A stretch of 64,000 bases of DNA from Lumbricus terrestris (GCA_949752735.1 OX457039.1:42988199-43052198), one strand, 5' to 3'; counted from the stretch's first letter, positions 12,448-25,504 are shown. The notes: generated from the letters alone by a model not told the origin. Made by a program: numbers and translations.

Positions 12448-12640
12448 ATAGGCCTAATAATAGGCCAACGTACAATTTTTGAGGGATCATATCTACCTCG
12501 GGTTTAAAAGATTAGTAATAATAATAATAATAATAATAATCAATGTAGTGATAGTAATATTTATAACAATTATAATAAATATATAATAAATTCATTGGGT
12601 ACACACAACAATATATATATAGACTATATACATTATTATA

Positions 12641-12850
12641 TATGGGGCGCGATGGCGTAGTGGGTATGTTCGTCGCCTTGCAACCGAAGGTTCGAATCCA
12701 CCTCAATTCGCCGCGTAGGGACCTTGGGCAAGTCCTTCACTCGCAATTGCTCAGCGCTTCTGCGTGAAAATCCGATGCAGTGTCCGCACTGTAGTCGAGA
12801 GCGCCTCTGAGTAGCGAGCCTGAAGGGGCGCTATAACAAGTGCACATACA
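12641..12850 (+). mobile_element. tRNA-derived SINE, near full length
   Basis: The head looks like a pol III tRNA promoter: an A-box-like tggcgtagtggg near 12650 and a B-box ggttcgaatcc near 12690. A conserved body follows (accttgggcaagtccttcac, then gcagtgtccgcactgtagtc) and ends gcgcctctgagtag with ggggcgctata. Copies share this layout at 51762-51973 and 20875-21060 on the other strand, which defines a family. It is not a functional tRNA because the cloverleaf is incomplete. Confidence 0.85.
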
Positions 12851-12854
12851 AGCA

Positions 12855-12979
12855 ACACATAATTATATACTAGCAATATATATAATTATATCGTATATAT
12901 AATATAAATCCATCGGCACGATATTTATATAATATGTAAAGACATAAACACATATATTTATATGCATGTATTATGCATA

Positions 12980-13020
<41 letters not shown>

Positions 13021-13891
13021 GTGTGTATTTATGGGCCAATAACCTTTACGATTGTTCCCGGCGCATGTCATGTTTGTCGTTTTTTGCTGTCCATATTTAA
13101 GAAACGTATCTGATTTTATTTCAAAATTCTCATAAAATAAGAGGAGTTTTACGAATGAAACCAACTATCAATCAATCAGTTATTTAATTAATTATCAAAG
13201 AACGTGATAGCTTAAAATTGTAATAAGGGAAATGCGCTGATCACATAAAATATATTTTCAGACTGAGAATAAATCAGAGCACGTGTCTGTTAACAGTGGC
13301 TACAAAACGCAAAAATTTAATAAGTAGGCCTACCATAGCCACACCTAGCCTTGCCTATATGCGCAACTGTATACAAGGCAACATTTTGAAATATTAAAAC
13401 AGCCCCAGCCCTCAGACACACTCATATTAAACTACAAAAAAACATAGCTTTACCTCAACCGAGTTGAACGTGCAGAATAAATGATTATAGACCATTTTCG
13501 CAAAATTAGTGGGCATGCAGTACGTATTACTTAAAAACTTCATTCAGCTCATTAGACCCAATGAATTTACCATGTAGTCATGTGCATAAAATTATTTTAT
13601 TTAAATTGTATGTTTTTGTTTAAGCCATAGCAGCATGCAATTAATATACCGGTATTGATTTTAATTATTGTCAGCGTGTAGCTCATTATTTTGTTGATGA
13701 AATTAATATTCTTTTTGTCTGATTATTAGCGCTGTAGGCTATAGACACATGCGCGTAGCCTATACTCATGTCCCCAAATTTAATTACTCGGTAGTTTAGG
13801 CCTATCTGCAGTTCTACACATTATGAGGTCAGAAAATTTCATACCTGCTTCTTGAAAATAACATACACACGCACAGATTGGCGCACACACG

Positions 13892-13922
<31 letters not shown>

Positions 13923-13925
13923 ATA
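12855..13925. other. AT-rich gene-free stretch
   Basis: TA tract at 12982-13015. Nothing coding is recognised. Confidence 0.5.
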
Positions 13926-13927
13926 TA

Positions 13928-14662
13928 TCTAAACCTATAAAATCAAGTTGTTACATTTTAATGAACCAATTTTCTTCTTATCCACCTGACCGATTTTTCT
14001 CAATATTTACAAAAATACTTTTTAGCATCACCGGGGAACACTATCGGGCTTCGCGATCCAAAAATCTTACCGTTTCCCGAGATTGAAACATTTCATTTTC
14101 CATCCAATCCTAACGCTGTGTTTAAGACGCCATTTTATTTGCTTTCAACCATATTTTCAACAGACATTGAAACCATCGATGATATAATTATTGATGATTG
14201 AAACCAGTACATTAATGACGTCACCGTCGATTTTAAAATTATAGCGCTTTGTGACGTTAATTAATATCTATACCGTATATGTATCACTAGCCTATTTAAG
14301 ACGCAATAGTTTTCGCCGATCGGATTTTAACGAACCAATAGATTTTTAACCTCATTTTTTTTCGACGAGGGCAGGTCTTTTGACACGCGGTTTCGCAAAA
14401 ATGCTGACTACAATAGCGCAAACATGGATGGGTGTGAGCTGGGTTGGACCGAAAACCTAAATGTCACGGGCAACGCTGGGCACTCAAAGTGGTTGGACCG
14501 GGTGGGGCCGATGGAAAAAGGCGAGGTGGGAATGGCGACCAGAGTGGGATCGGGTTGGGGCCGATGTAAGACGAGGTGAGAAGGGCGGCGTGGGAGCGGG
14601 GTCAGGGGTGGCTGGGAACTAAAAATCGAAATTTCCCGGGCAACGCCGGGTAGATCAGCTAG
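13928..14662 (+). mobile_element. non-autonomous Helitron
   Basis: The 735-bp element begins TC (tctaaacctataaaatc). It ends with a GC-rich hairpin (cccgggcaacgccggg, 14636-14650) about 8 bases before the terminal CTAG (14659-14662). The base before the start is A and the base after the end is T, the A|T insertion preference of Helitrons, with no target duplication. These are the structural hallmarks of the class. No Rep/helicase frame is present. A second, internal copy of the end motif (cacgggcaacgctggg) lies near 14465, and the 3' third is G-rich. Confidence 0.8.
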
Positions 14663-15240
14663 TAACATATAATATACACACCGGTACACATTATGTCCAT
14701 GCATTTTTAGTTTTCATATTTATTCTTAATACTATAGCATTTGCATTAAAATTAATAATTGCGTTTGAGTTCATTTTCTTGCTATATACATGTACAGATA
14801 TTTTCATAAGGGAGGAGCGAACATAATTCAGACATTTCTCGAGTGTTCTTCTAATCAAGAGCACCACTGAGTTGCCTTGAATATTCGCCATAAGTTGTAC
14901 CAGAGGTGTGCTCGCTTCTCTCACGTTTCCATTGTAATCCATAGGCGCTAAGTCTCTTCGGACCCATGCTTTATGGTCGCTGTCTATAGAGGTATTTCCT
15001 CCAATACACTGACATAAATTAGGCAACTGGAGAAAAATATGGATTCAGTGAATATAACTCTGAGAAAGTTCTCAGAACTACACAAAAGACACGGCAGACA
15101 TATCGGATTATTTATCGGCGCTGTGCCAAATAAAATCCGCGGAAATAGCCTTGCTGCTTGAATGATTGGTCTTATCGGTGTCAGTCCATGCAGAGCGCAT
15201 GTTTATAGGCCTACACAAGACCTGGTTATGAAGATTGTTG
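14663..15240. other. gene-free stretch
   Basis: A minus-strand frame of about 110 codons (14691-15026) is open. It matches nothing I recognise and lacks neighbours or splice signals that would support it, so I do not call it a gene. Confidence 0.4.
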
Positions 15241-15255
15241 ATATTGCGGTCCTAA

Positions 15256-15258
15256 TGA

Positions 15259-15294
<36 letters not shown>

Positions 15295-15400
15295 TTTATT
15301 TGTATTTTTTATTTTTTTTATAAACAAATGTCTTTGAGCAAACGTAAGCAACCAAATCTGAAAAAACAGCAGATGCAGAGCAGCAGGTGGTTAAAAGCAC

Positions 15401-15496
<96 letters not shown>

Positions 15497-15555
15497 ATAT
15501 TATTATTATATACAGTTACGAATGATATTGTATAAAGCAGGAGTTATATCAATAA

Positions 15556-15603
<48 letters not shown>

Positions 15604-15620
15604 ATTATTATTTTTTTTTA
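15256..15620. repeat. (TTA)n arrays
   Basis: Three TTA tracts (15256-15293, 15403-15495 and 15557-15615) are separated by unique sequence. Poly-Leu and poly-Tyr frames across them are artefacts. Confidence 0.95.
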
Positions 15621-15704
15621 TTTATTATTTTATTGTTATTATTTTTTTTTGTTGCCCTGAGGCGATATTATAGTCTATATATTATCATATTATATATATA
15701 TATA

Positions 15705-15745
<41 letters not shown>

Positions 15746-17760
15746 TGTTAATTATATCATTGTTGCCCGATTTGACTTAATGTGACCATTATATATATAT
15801 ATATATGGGTTGTTATATATAATATATAATTGAACATGCATTGCATGAAGATTGTATAAAGCAGGAGTTATATCAATAAATATATATGTGCAAACGCGCT
15901 GGAAATGGTAACCTAAAAACTTATGGCATCACTTTTCGGCCCAGTTGATGCATTATGAAGGTCGTTATAGCAGGTAGCTTACATTTTGAATGAAAATCAT
16001 TCTTAGCTATTTTTATGTTGACCCTAAGATTTTTGTTTAAGCCGATTTAAACAAATTTAACACGACTTGACTTAATGTGACCATTATATATATATATATA
16101 TGGGTTGTTATATATAATATATAATTGAACATTTTTATCGGCTACCTTTCCTTCAAGAAATTTAAAGTCAGAGTCGCGCCCTGCGCTAGCCAATATAATT
16201 TGGCCTCTGTTTGCGAACGAACAGCCTTCACATTCAATCAGTTAGCTGCAGGGCAATCCACATTGTTTATGAGCTGAAAACATCAACGGCAATGATTTAA
16301 TAGTTTAATTCAACTTTATTTATCTTCGTTGTCGCTATGCATTTTCAATTTAAATAAATATAATTATGTATAATATATATATATACACGATAAATAATTA
16401 TGAAATGTTTCCATGCATGATTAATTTAATAATTTGACAGATTTAGACCCTGCATTCGCAAGCATAAATTATGCGTCGATTTCGTATGCTATGCAATCAA
16501 TTTCGTCTAAGCCATGGCAGACGCTATGCAATAAATGTCGTCTGAGCCAGAATGCCAAAATTATATGATAATACAATGCTTTAGATGAGCCTTCTATCGT
16601 AGCAAACGACTAAAGAACTGAAAAAGGGATACAGGAATACCACGCTGCATAACCTGGGTTAGGTCTTTATATCTTAATATAGGCCATATCCTATATAATT
16701 TATTCATTTTAATAAAATATCTCTATACTTGTCTCACATAGACATTTTAATGTAGGCCTAAATCAGGCTAAATGTAAATCACAGTAAATGAAGGCTACAC
16801 AGTTTTCTGCAGCGATCTATTTAGCCATGATGTTTGTTTTCAAAAAGAATTCTTCAGACCATCGCTGCTCGTTCGAACGTCTACAACTCAAATTAAGTTC
16901 CTACAGTTCTCAGTTACGAGAGCCACTATTATATTCTTTTATAGGTCTACCTTTTGAACCGTTTTCCATACCGTTAAGTTTTCTTGCTTATAAGTTTACG
17001 AGACTGCAAACTTTGCGAACGACGACATGATAATGAATATGGTAATGAGTAAGTCCGCAAGTAAGTGAATAAAATGCTTGATGTGCCACGCATAAAAGCC
17101 TTCAACAGACGTTGACATATACCTAAAACTTTTTAAAAAATAATTTTTGATGTTAGAAATCGTAAGCTCCATGCTTGTAAAGTGACACTTGAAAGCCAAG
17201 CATAGGACACCATGCATGCTGCATTCAGCATGCAGTTCATCCACGAGTGTTGCGTTGAGTCAGAAGGTTTGTCCGTAATAGTGGAAGAATTCTAGGAAAG
17301 TCGACTCAACAAATTATCACAAAGTAGAAACTTGGCAGAATTACTAAGTAAACCCCACTGACGAAAATGCAAAAAGTCCCCATAAATCCGAGCTGTGCTC
17401 GAGCCGCCATCTTGAAAATTGGCGGCCTAAATTCGGTGTTTCGACAATAACTCCAGAATCGTCACAGCTACAAAGAAATAAAAAACACAAAAACGATCCT
17501 CGTTAAAAGGTTTGGTGTGTAACATTTGTTTCGAGGATCAAAAATAAATATGTTAGAGCTAGGGTTATGTTGATCTTAAATCGTCATTAATTCGCAGCAA
17601 AGTGTTCTCATATGTTCTTCCCGCCATAAAACTTTGCATGTCGCATTGATGTACATAATGATCACTGCTTTATCATATGTAACATTTTTATTCTAGGAAT
17701 AGTCTAAAACCCGGTAAATTAAGGTGCGAACCTTGAACTTAATTCGAGTAGTGAGTGGTA
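15621..17760. other. AT-rich gene-free stretch with local duplication
   Basis: A block of about 65 bp (ttgacttaatgtgacc followed by a TA tract, gggttgtt and aattgaacat) occurs at 15772-15837 and again at 16067-16132. A shorter block, gtataaagcaggagttatat, occurs at about 15530 and 15853. The rest is unrecognised. Confidence 0.6.
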
Positions 17761-18290
17761 ACCAGTGACGGTGATCGAACATGATAGAACAGATGTGAGA
17801 CGAGCGAGGAAGTGGCGCTATTAGTCTGGCAGCTACGTTTAGAACGGACTGGTGGGGGGGTGGAAGAGATGAACATTTGGAAGGCTGCTCACTAGGGAGT
17901 TGCGGTGATCATTTCGGGAGCGGTATGGATTATCGAGGTATGCGCACGGACAGAGGAGGAGACAGTTACAAACGCCGTCTCAGTTGAAAGTAGGAAGCAC
18001 TAGTATACATATAAGAATGAAAGTGTGTTCAGACAAAATGAGCATGCTATCGAGAATGAGGCCAAGGTCACGGATATTGCAATGGATGGCGAAATACGGG
18101 AATCTCTCGGCAAGAAGGATAGAGTCAAACTTGGGTCATTCTTGATGGCACGCACATTTTTTCTGAACGCATTGTCATTTTGGAGCTTGAGAGGTTGTTG
18201 CCATGGTGATTGCCAAACCATATGAGTTGCGTCTTACTGGAATTCAGTGGGAGACGGCTGGAATACATCCAGAGTTGCAAGGAGAGACAG
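17761..18290. other. unrecognised moderate-GC stretch
   Basis: Frames of 66-73 codons are open on both strands around 18000-18225. I recognise no family. It may be an old dispersed repeat. Confidence 0.3.
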
Positions 18291-18296
18291 ACAGAC

Positions 18297-18595
<299 letters not shown>

Positions 18596-19207
18596 ATCAA
18601 TGCGAGAAGCAAGAGCATGCTTGCAAGTTGAGCTGAGGTAGAACCATGGACGAATGCCTGTACGTCATCAGCACAAAGGTGGCCGTGGACAAGTGTTTGG
18701 ACAATATGGCTAGAATAATTATCAGAGGGCGGAGGAGAAGGGGACCGATATAATACGAATCCAGGAAGAGTCGGTTTGCGAAGAAGTTGACGTAGTACTA
18801 GAATAATTGTAGAAAAATAACTGTATGTGATCAGACGCTGATTTATGTGTTGGGGTGTGCACTGCAATGAAGACATTACTATGGGTTCTATGAAAGACGA
18901 GGAGGGTTTGAACCCCCCAACCCCTGTCAATTCTTACTATGAGTTGATGTTGACAAGAGAGTCTGTAATGGGAGACAGAGGGAAACTTTGCCAGTGAAGT
19001 GGGATGCAAAATAATCGACATTGGATACAGATGAGATTAATTGGGGTGGGAGGTGAGAAAGTCACTGTGAAAGATTATGTACTGTTTTCCAAAGATTTCG
19101 AGAGTTGCATCACTTGCATGAACTGGAGTGAAGAAGATACACTATAAGTAACGCTTTGGCTGATACAGATGTTGGCCATGATTGTTATCTATTTGTCAGA
19201 GGTTTTA

Positions 19208-20086
19208 TCTATATCTATAAGAAAGGATGTGGCTATGTAGGCCTATTTTGTATATTTTTCCAGAATGCACGCTCACAGTTTTTGAGCCTTTCACTCCAAA
19301 CCTTCACTACTGTGTAGGTCTCGGCATGATACACCAAGTCGCGTGGTTGGCGATTCTCTACCACAATGGGGGCCAGGGTGAGGGGCGAAACCCCCAAATT
19401 GTTTAAAAAAAACCGCAGCTATTGATTTGAAATTTTTTCCTAGATAGAGGTCCATCAGAACCACCCGGACCAGTGGTTGGCGAATCTCTACCACCGTGGG
19501 GGCCAGGGAGCGGGGTGCCGAAAACACTAATTTTCGCTATAAATTTTCATTCGCTTGCCACGTATAAAAGCAGTGATTTTAACCGTTTTAGAGGTGTTTA
19601 AGGTCAGCTCTGTTGCCAGTACGGATCTCACGGGTCGCGTACCGGTGGAGGCGGGGTGGGGTGGAAGAGGTGGGGTGGGGTGGAAGAGCTGGGGTGGGGG
19701 GAGGGGTGGAGGTGGAGGGTGGGATGGGGTGAGTGGTGGAGGTGGAGGTGGTGGGGTGGCGTGGGGGTCGAGGGGTAGGAGTTGTGGGTGGAGGTGAGGG
19801 TGGGGGTTGGAGGAGGGGTGGGGGTTGGGGTGGAGGGGTGGAGTGGGGTGGAGGGAGATGGAGTGGGAGTGGAGTGGGGGTGGTGGGGGTGGGAGGGGGT
19901 TGGGGTGGAGTGGTGGGGTGGAGGGGGTGGGGTGGGATGGGATGGGGTGGAAATTTTCGTCAAACCCAAATTTCTTCGGTTGCGTACTGGTAGAGGTCGG
20001 AGTGTGGTGGGGTGGGGTGTGGTGGGGTTGTGGCCGGAGCGGATCGAATCCTAAATTTCCCGGGCAACGCCGGGTACCCCAGCTAG
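19208..20086 (+). mobile_element. probable non-autonomous Helitron
   Basis: The 3' end is clear: cccgggcaacgccggg hairpin, then taccccag and terminal CTAG (20083-20086) followed by T. It shares this end with the element at 13928-14662. The start at 19208 (A then TCTATATCTATAAGAAAG) is my best guess from the TC rule. The interior has two copies of a block containing gtggttggcga and gggggccaggg, about 118 bp apart, and a very G-rich segment at 19650-19950. Confidence 0.6.
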
Positions 20087-20174
20087 TAGTCTATAGGCAG
20101 GATAGAGGTGGAGTCACGTGGAGAACTATAGCAAATGCAAGGCGCAGTTTGTGGCTCAATTTAATTCCCTTACT

Positions 20175-20545
20175 CTGTGAATCTCCTTTTAGATGCCGAG
20201 CTTGGTTTCCGGCATAGAGCTGCTTCTAGAATTGGTGAATCCGTTCCGATTTGTAGGCCCTATAGTCCCCACAAAAGGCCAAAATTCCAGATATTTTGTC
20301 TTGTCTTCTTTCTGAATCATATATATTTTAAATCCCTGCCCCCACTCCTACGCCGCCATTACTTTCATCCGGCCAAACATCTTCATCCACGACATACAAT
20401 CCATGCATCAACGCTTCTACTCTTCACCCTTCGCTGCCTGACATTCCATACTTGCTAATCCTCTATACCCACCCGAGTGTATGGGTGCCGGCACGTAGGG
20501 CAAGAAGGGGCAAGTGTGACGGTCGGAAAATGTACTCCTATTTCT
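20175..20545. other. gene-free stretch
   Basis: No recognisable feature. Moderate GC, no conserved protein in any frame. Confidence 0.35.
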
Positions 20546-20547
20546 AA

Positions 20548-20655
20548 CTCCGCCACTGGTTGCACTCTGCCAGTGCCAGTTCCAAGCCTGGATAAAGGGG
20601 GAGGGCGTCGCTAATGGTCTTTGTTACCACACAGTGACGTTAAACTGCAACTGCT
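20548..20655 (+). repeat. dispersed repeat family R, copy 1
   Basis: The blocks ctccgccactggttgcactc, tgccagtgccag and ccaagcctggat, followed by gagggcgtcgctaatggtct and accacacagtgacgtta, match 46805-46917 almost base for base. A shorter inverted relative lies near 6685-6725. Confidence 0.85.
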
Positions 20656-20874
20656 ACTACTACTATACTACTCCTATTTCTAACTATAGTATACTGCTCT
20701 TGATAAATTTCTTCGCACTATTAAAGCACTATTGATATTAATGACACTCAAAGTGAAACTGTGAAATTTTAGTTTAGAAACCCATCTATGAAACAGACCC
20801 ATGTTCTTTTTTCTGCTTATCATCTGTCTTCTAATTTTTTTTATTTCTTGAATTTTCTATATAAGAACCCTTCA

Positions 20875-21060
20875 AGCCTGCTACTCGGGGGTGCTCCCGT
20901 CTACAGACTACAGCGCCGACACTGAATAGGTTTCACCCCGAAACACGAGAGCAAATGCAAGTGAAAGACTTGCTCAAGGTCCATATATACGTGGCGGTTT
21001 GAGGTGGATTCGAACCTGCAACTCTCTGGCTCCACGCACGGCACCGAACCACCTTGCTAA
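20875..21060 (-). mobile_element. tRNA-derived SINE, minus strand
   Basis: In complement it reads a tRNA-like head with B-box ggttcgaatccacctc, then ggaccttgagcaagtctttc and cagtgtcggcgctgtagtct, in the same order as the SINE at 12641-12850. Confidence 0.8.
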
Positions 21061-21159
21061 CTTTTGTAACCATGGCCATTGTGTTTTGCCTCCTGCAAAC
21101 ATTTCTATGGGTGTCCATGCCAACGCAAAAACCTTAAGAACAGCAACGACCGCATTTAG

Positions 21160-21600
21160 TGGCAGCACAGTCACTCCATCATATCATTATTCGTCCATAC
21201 TTCAAACCTCATAAATTATTTTCTTCTCTCATACGACAACATCTGTCCAAGTTCCACTTCAGCATCTTACTTGAACCTATTATAGTCACTCCACCTCTCG
21301 CTATATCTCCACAGGTCTTTCACTCCCAACTGAAAACATTGCTTTTTCACAGATCATGCCTTGACTCTTCCAATTCACCCTACCTCCCACACCATTTCAA
21401 CTCTAGGCATCATCCACCCTATAGCCGCCTGCCAAACTCCTCGCCTGACTCTCCAGATATTGACCACTGTCTATCGACTTCGTTTTGATTGAGCGCCTGT
21501 GATTAAGCTGGTTCCCGCGACTTGACTTTTTGGGGCGCTGTATATAGAATTGCCGAGTTTACGATTACTCGATATCCATTCACTTCTTAGCGAAAGCCAT
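21160..21600 (+). pseudogene. LINE 3' end fragment
   Basis: The frame contains PPLAISPQVFHSQLKTLLFH near 21290-21350, a pattern typical of the last part of CR1/Jockey-like ORF2 proteins. An open C-terminal segment then ends at a stop near 21487. The following gcgcctgtgattaagctg and gcgctgtatatagaa words look like a 3' UTR shared with 2667-2725. Confidence 0.45.
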
Positions 21601-22365
21601 ACAATGCACAACATGACTTCATTTAATCTCCCGACCACCGAAACTTGGATCGCCTTACCTGCCACTCTCGCTCACCTTTTTAGCCGCATATAATTATGCG
21701 TATACCGCACGGATATTCTCTCACAAGCTCACGCCGACAACCTACAATATTATAATTTATCCTAAAGTTCAACCTCTATAAGTTTGAGGGCGGAAACTGT
21801 CACATTCCTACATCATAGGCTACATGTGTAATCCGTGAACCGAATAATGCCCTTGCCTCGCCCACCTACATTTTATACAAGACCTTCGAATCATGCATCA
21901 TCACTGTCACAATCAAACCGTCCACATCTATAAACTAACGATTTGCAATGCATAGTCTACCAGCATTCTACATCATCAGCTTACTCCGCAAAATCAGGTG
22001 ATATTTGAGGAATTCAATTCATTTGTCTCCGTTGCTGTAACCACATGCAATAAACATGTCATCACAATCATGGCGACTTCAACATCCACGTTGGCAAACT
22101 AGTAAGACCCATTTACAGCCAAGTTTCTGTCCTACCCAAGTGCTTTCAATCTGATACAACATGTTACTTTCCCCACTCTCAAATATGGCCACACTGGTTA
22201 GACTTCGACCTTGACGCATTTAACACATTGGCCGCCAACTACAAGTTGTTAGCTCGTAGTCCAAATGCTTCCTGTACACGGTACACGCCAGCTGCGAGAT
22301 AATTCGTAGTAAAATGCATAGCGCTGTAGTAAAATAAATACTGACGCACACCCAATGAATTGACG
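21600..22365. other. gene-free stretch
   Basis: Nothing recognised on either strand. Confidence 0.35.
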
Positions 22366-23410
22366 GTGAACTAAAATTTAGTGGGTCATGCTGGTTACCC
22401 CAGTTGGAGCTAGAGGGACCGGGTGGGGCCGAAACATGGGTTGGGGCGTAATGAGATAGGGGTGGGGCGTTATGGGGTGAAAAACTGAAATTACCCTAGA
22501 GAGAATGGGTGGGTGCTAGGCGAAGCCTGTGGTGGTGCGGGGTTGTGAGGGGGCAGGGCGGCTGGAATCGGAGATGGGGGCGAGGCGAGTCGGGGTGGGA
22601 GGGCGAAGTAGGGTGAAATCTTAAAATCGCTCCAAACCGTTGGGGGTTGGGTGGGGCTGGTGGAAGATGAAAGCCGGGGTGGGGCGAGAAACGAAATTTG
22701 CCATGGAAGTTTGGGGCGGATGTGTGCGGATGGGTGGGGTGTGGCGGAGTGAGGGCGAGGTGAAGTTGGGAGGTAGGATGGAGTGGGTGGGACACGGGGT
22801 TGGGTGGTGTCGGGGTGAAGGTGGGAGGGCGGTGTAAGTAGAAAATAAAAATTTACCCAAGAGGATTGGGCCGTGTTTGGGATGGGTGAGACGGGCGTAG
22901 TGGGTGTGTACAGGGTGGTGTAGGGCGGGTGAAAGTTATGGTGAGGTGACGTGGGGCATGGGTGGAGACCTAGGAGGGGACGGGGGAGGACGGTCCCCCA
23001 ATGAAGGTGTTGGGGGGGACGGCCCATGCATTTGTCCTCCCAATCGTTGAGCGTGACGACTAAAAAAGGTCATCAACTTTTTGGGCGGCGAAAATAGAAA
23101 AATTTCGTCGAGATTTCGCCCGATGACAAAAAAAGAAGGTCGTCAGAAATTTTGGTCGGCAAAAGATGGAAATTTTTCGGCGACACTCAGCCATTTGTCC
23201 GTCAAAAAATCTCGCGTCTTTCCGTCCCCCAGGTCTCTGCCCAGGTCTCCGCCCATGACGTGGTGCCGTGCCTGGGTGAGGGGATAGATTGTGGGAGGGC
23301 GGGGTAAGGCGAACAAAAATTATTCAAAGGGGTGGGCTGTGTAGAAATGGGTTGGGTTAAGTGGGACGGGTTGCGGTCTTGCGTATAGGGTTGGGTTTGG
23401 TAGGATGGGG
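22366..23410 (+). mobile_element. G-rich tandem array of decayed Helitron 3' ends
   Basis: A motif resembling the Helitron end (an A-rich word such as aaaattt, a degraded hairpin, then ggtgggg-rich DNA) recurs near 22372, 22484, 22620, 22692, 22843 and 23312, roughly every 70-190 bp outside the hAT insertion. Its first copy (ctaaaatttagtgggtcatg, then ctggttaccccag) is closest to the ends at 14650 and 20070. The array is interrupted by the hAT-like insertion at 22957-23257. Long Pro/His/Thr-rich minus frames here come from the G-richness. Confidence 0.45.
22957..23257. mobile_element. non-autonomous hAT-like element, family 1 copy
   Basis: The 301-bp element starts catgggtggagacc and ends ggtctccgcccatg, giving inverted ends closely matching family 1 (catgggcggag). 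8-bp flanks acgtgggg (22949-22956) and acgtggtg (23258-23265) differ at one base. Its interior word ggtcatcaacttttt is the complement of the aagttgatgacc unit at 2236-2390, so it lies inverted relative to that copy. Confidence 0.7.
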
Positions 23411-23439
23411 CCGGATTGGATTGATGGATGGATGGGCAG

Positions 23440-23469
23440 ATATAATGATGGATAGATAGATAGATAGGC

Positions 23470-23524
<55 letters not shown>

Positions 23525-23540
23525 TAGATAGATAGATGCT
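23440..23540. repeat. (GATA)n-(GACA)n microsatellite
   Basis: GATG/GATA units flank about 16 GACA units. Confidence 0.95.
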
Positions 23541-23544
23541 TTTT

Positions 23545-25195
23545 AAATGTAAAGAAATGAGTTATCCACTGGCAGGATTAAAAAATAGAGGATACAATTC
23601 GATGATCTAAATAGAATAAGCACAATTTGTACAAAAAAGACTGAAAAGGTCATCAGACAAAAGAGAGATGACAAGAGTAAAAACACCTTTTACTGGTTAG
23701 CGCAACACGCCTCAGCGGTTGGCCGCCCGCCAACATGGATTGTCTTCGTCTTCTTCCCCCACCACCCCACCCCCAGAAACTGTCATCCCGATGCAGAGGT
23801 ACTAGATTAAACAGTGCTGCTTTGCAGTGACTGGAAACATCTAAAAGCTGAATTTCTTGCAAGACTGGAATTCAGGGCTGTTTTAAAGGAATTTTTAGAA
23901 CTGCACAACTCTTTCTTTCCTTGTCCATCATCCATGGTAAGTTATTTCTAATCGGAGGACAATGACCGTTTTTGCTGGTTTTAACCGTACAAAAATGCTT
24001 CTACAACTGCACATTTTGTGTACAACTCCACGTTAAAAAAGTCCTGCTGAAATTCACAGGCATCGCAGTCACCCGTACGGTCATTAAGCCAATGAAGCAG
24101 GAGGTTAAGTGAAGTGGCACGCAGTCAATGGCATACGGTGCTACTACCTGTAGGCCATCCATACCAGACATTAATATCAGACAATGCAGGTGTTGCCCTC
24201 GGTCGTGTTTCCGACAGGAGGTGTGTAATAGCGGATAATTAATCCTTTCGTTTCACAAGACTTCACGCCTGACTAATTGTACGTCTACCGCGAATGGGTC
24301 TGCAATATGTTCCAGCTTTCTAATAATTGCGCACGTAGCTGAACCACGGGAGACGTAATAAATTTTTGTCCACAGAATGTTACTCGGTATATTTGCGGAC
24401 GACAAATTTACGAGTTTACTCGGTACCCCTGTGTTTGACCCACTAAAGATAAGAATGGCACAAACTGCGGTTATGTGGCAGATTAGGCAGATTTATTCAG
24501 CATCCCGTAGATTTATAATAATTCTACGTCCGAGTTTACTCTAATTGAATGAGTTTCGTATTCATCAAACCGCGCCATGCTGACCTCTGTCTTAGCAAGC
24601 GCACCAAAGCAATCTGAGGCAGCATCGCCCAATGATAATAATTATGATGAACAATTGAGTTATTGTTCTCTTGCGTGATCCCTGTGGGGTATTATTCTTT
24701 CGCTGGTTTCACGCGTTAACAGTGCAATCGCTAGGGGCTGACGCTGCTGCCACCTAGCGAAAAGCAGTGAAACTCTGTGCGTAGTATCGATGCAATCGCA
24801 AGATGGCAGCTGTGAAGCGTTGTTAGACCGTTGAAGGCGTAAACGAACTTCTGTCAAGGGACTATTTGGTTGAAGGCCAACGACCACAGGGGGTTTAGAT
24901 GGCAACAGCGTTGATGTAATGTGAGGCTGTCAATGATTTAGACGGCTAAGAAAATTTGAGACAGGAAACCCTGCAGTTGGTAGTCGGTCAGGGTTGTAGA
25001 GACATGAGTCTAGAATAGTTTAGGTTAAGGCGCCACCTAGTGTAGAGCTGCCTCTGTTGGGTGTTTGCCTTTCTCAGGGACCCGTATTGTAGGCGAATAT
25101 CTAATGGCTGACCTCGTGCAATTCTCAGCTGGGGCTGGCTGTTCCACTTTTACCCGAGAAGGGACTGACTGAACGTGTTGCATCCAACTACACGA
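23545..25195. other. gene-free stretch
   Basis: Ordinary mixed-composition DNA without a recognisable gene, RNA or transposon end. Confidence 0.4.
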
Positions 25196-25225
25196 ACACA
25201 CACATACGTAAACGCACATACACAC

Positions 25226-25276
<51 letters not shown>

Positions 25277-25283
25277 CACACAA
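25196..25283. repeat. (AC)n microsatellite
   Basis: AC dinucleotide tract with tac/cgc interruptions at both ends. Confidence 0.93.
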
Positions 25284-25504
25284 CAATGCGAACGCATTTC
25301 CAGAAATAAATCGACGAACAGGTGTTACGTTGTTTACCGGCATATTTCGACGGAAACTGGAACGGAAAGAAAGACACACAGACAGATAGACAGACAGGCA
25401 GACAGATAAGGAGATAGACACAAACAGACGTTCATGCGCTTGTAGGTACACTCTTCGTGCGGGCACACTTATATGTGTACGTTCATGTAGACCTATAACA
25501 TATA

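Noticed and set aside
12641..12720. tRNA gene
   Set aside because: A and B boxes are present but arms do not form a full cloverleaf, and the sequence continues into the SINE body.
22491..23027. 178-residue Pro/His/Thr-rich minus-strand frame
   Set aside because: Lies over the G-rich Helitron array. Composition alone explains it.
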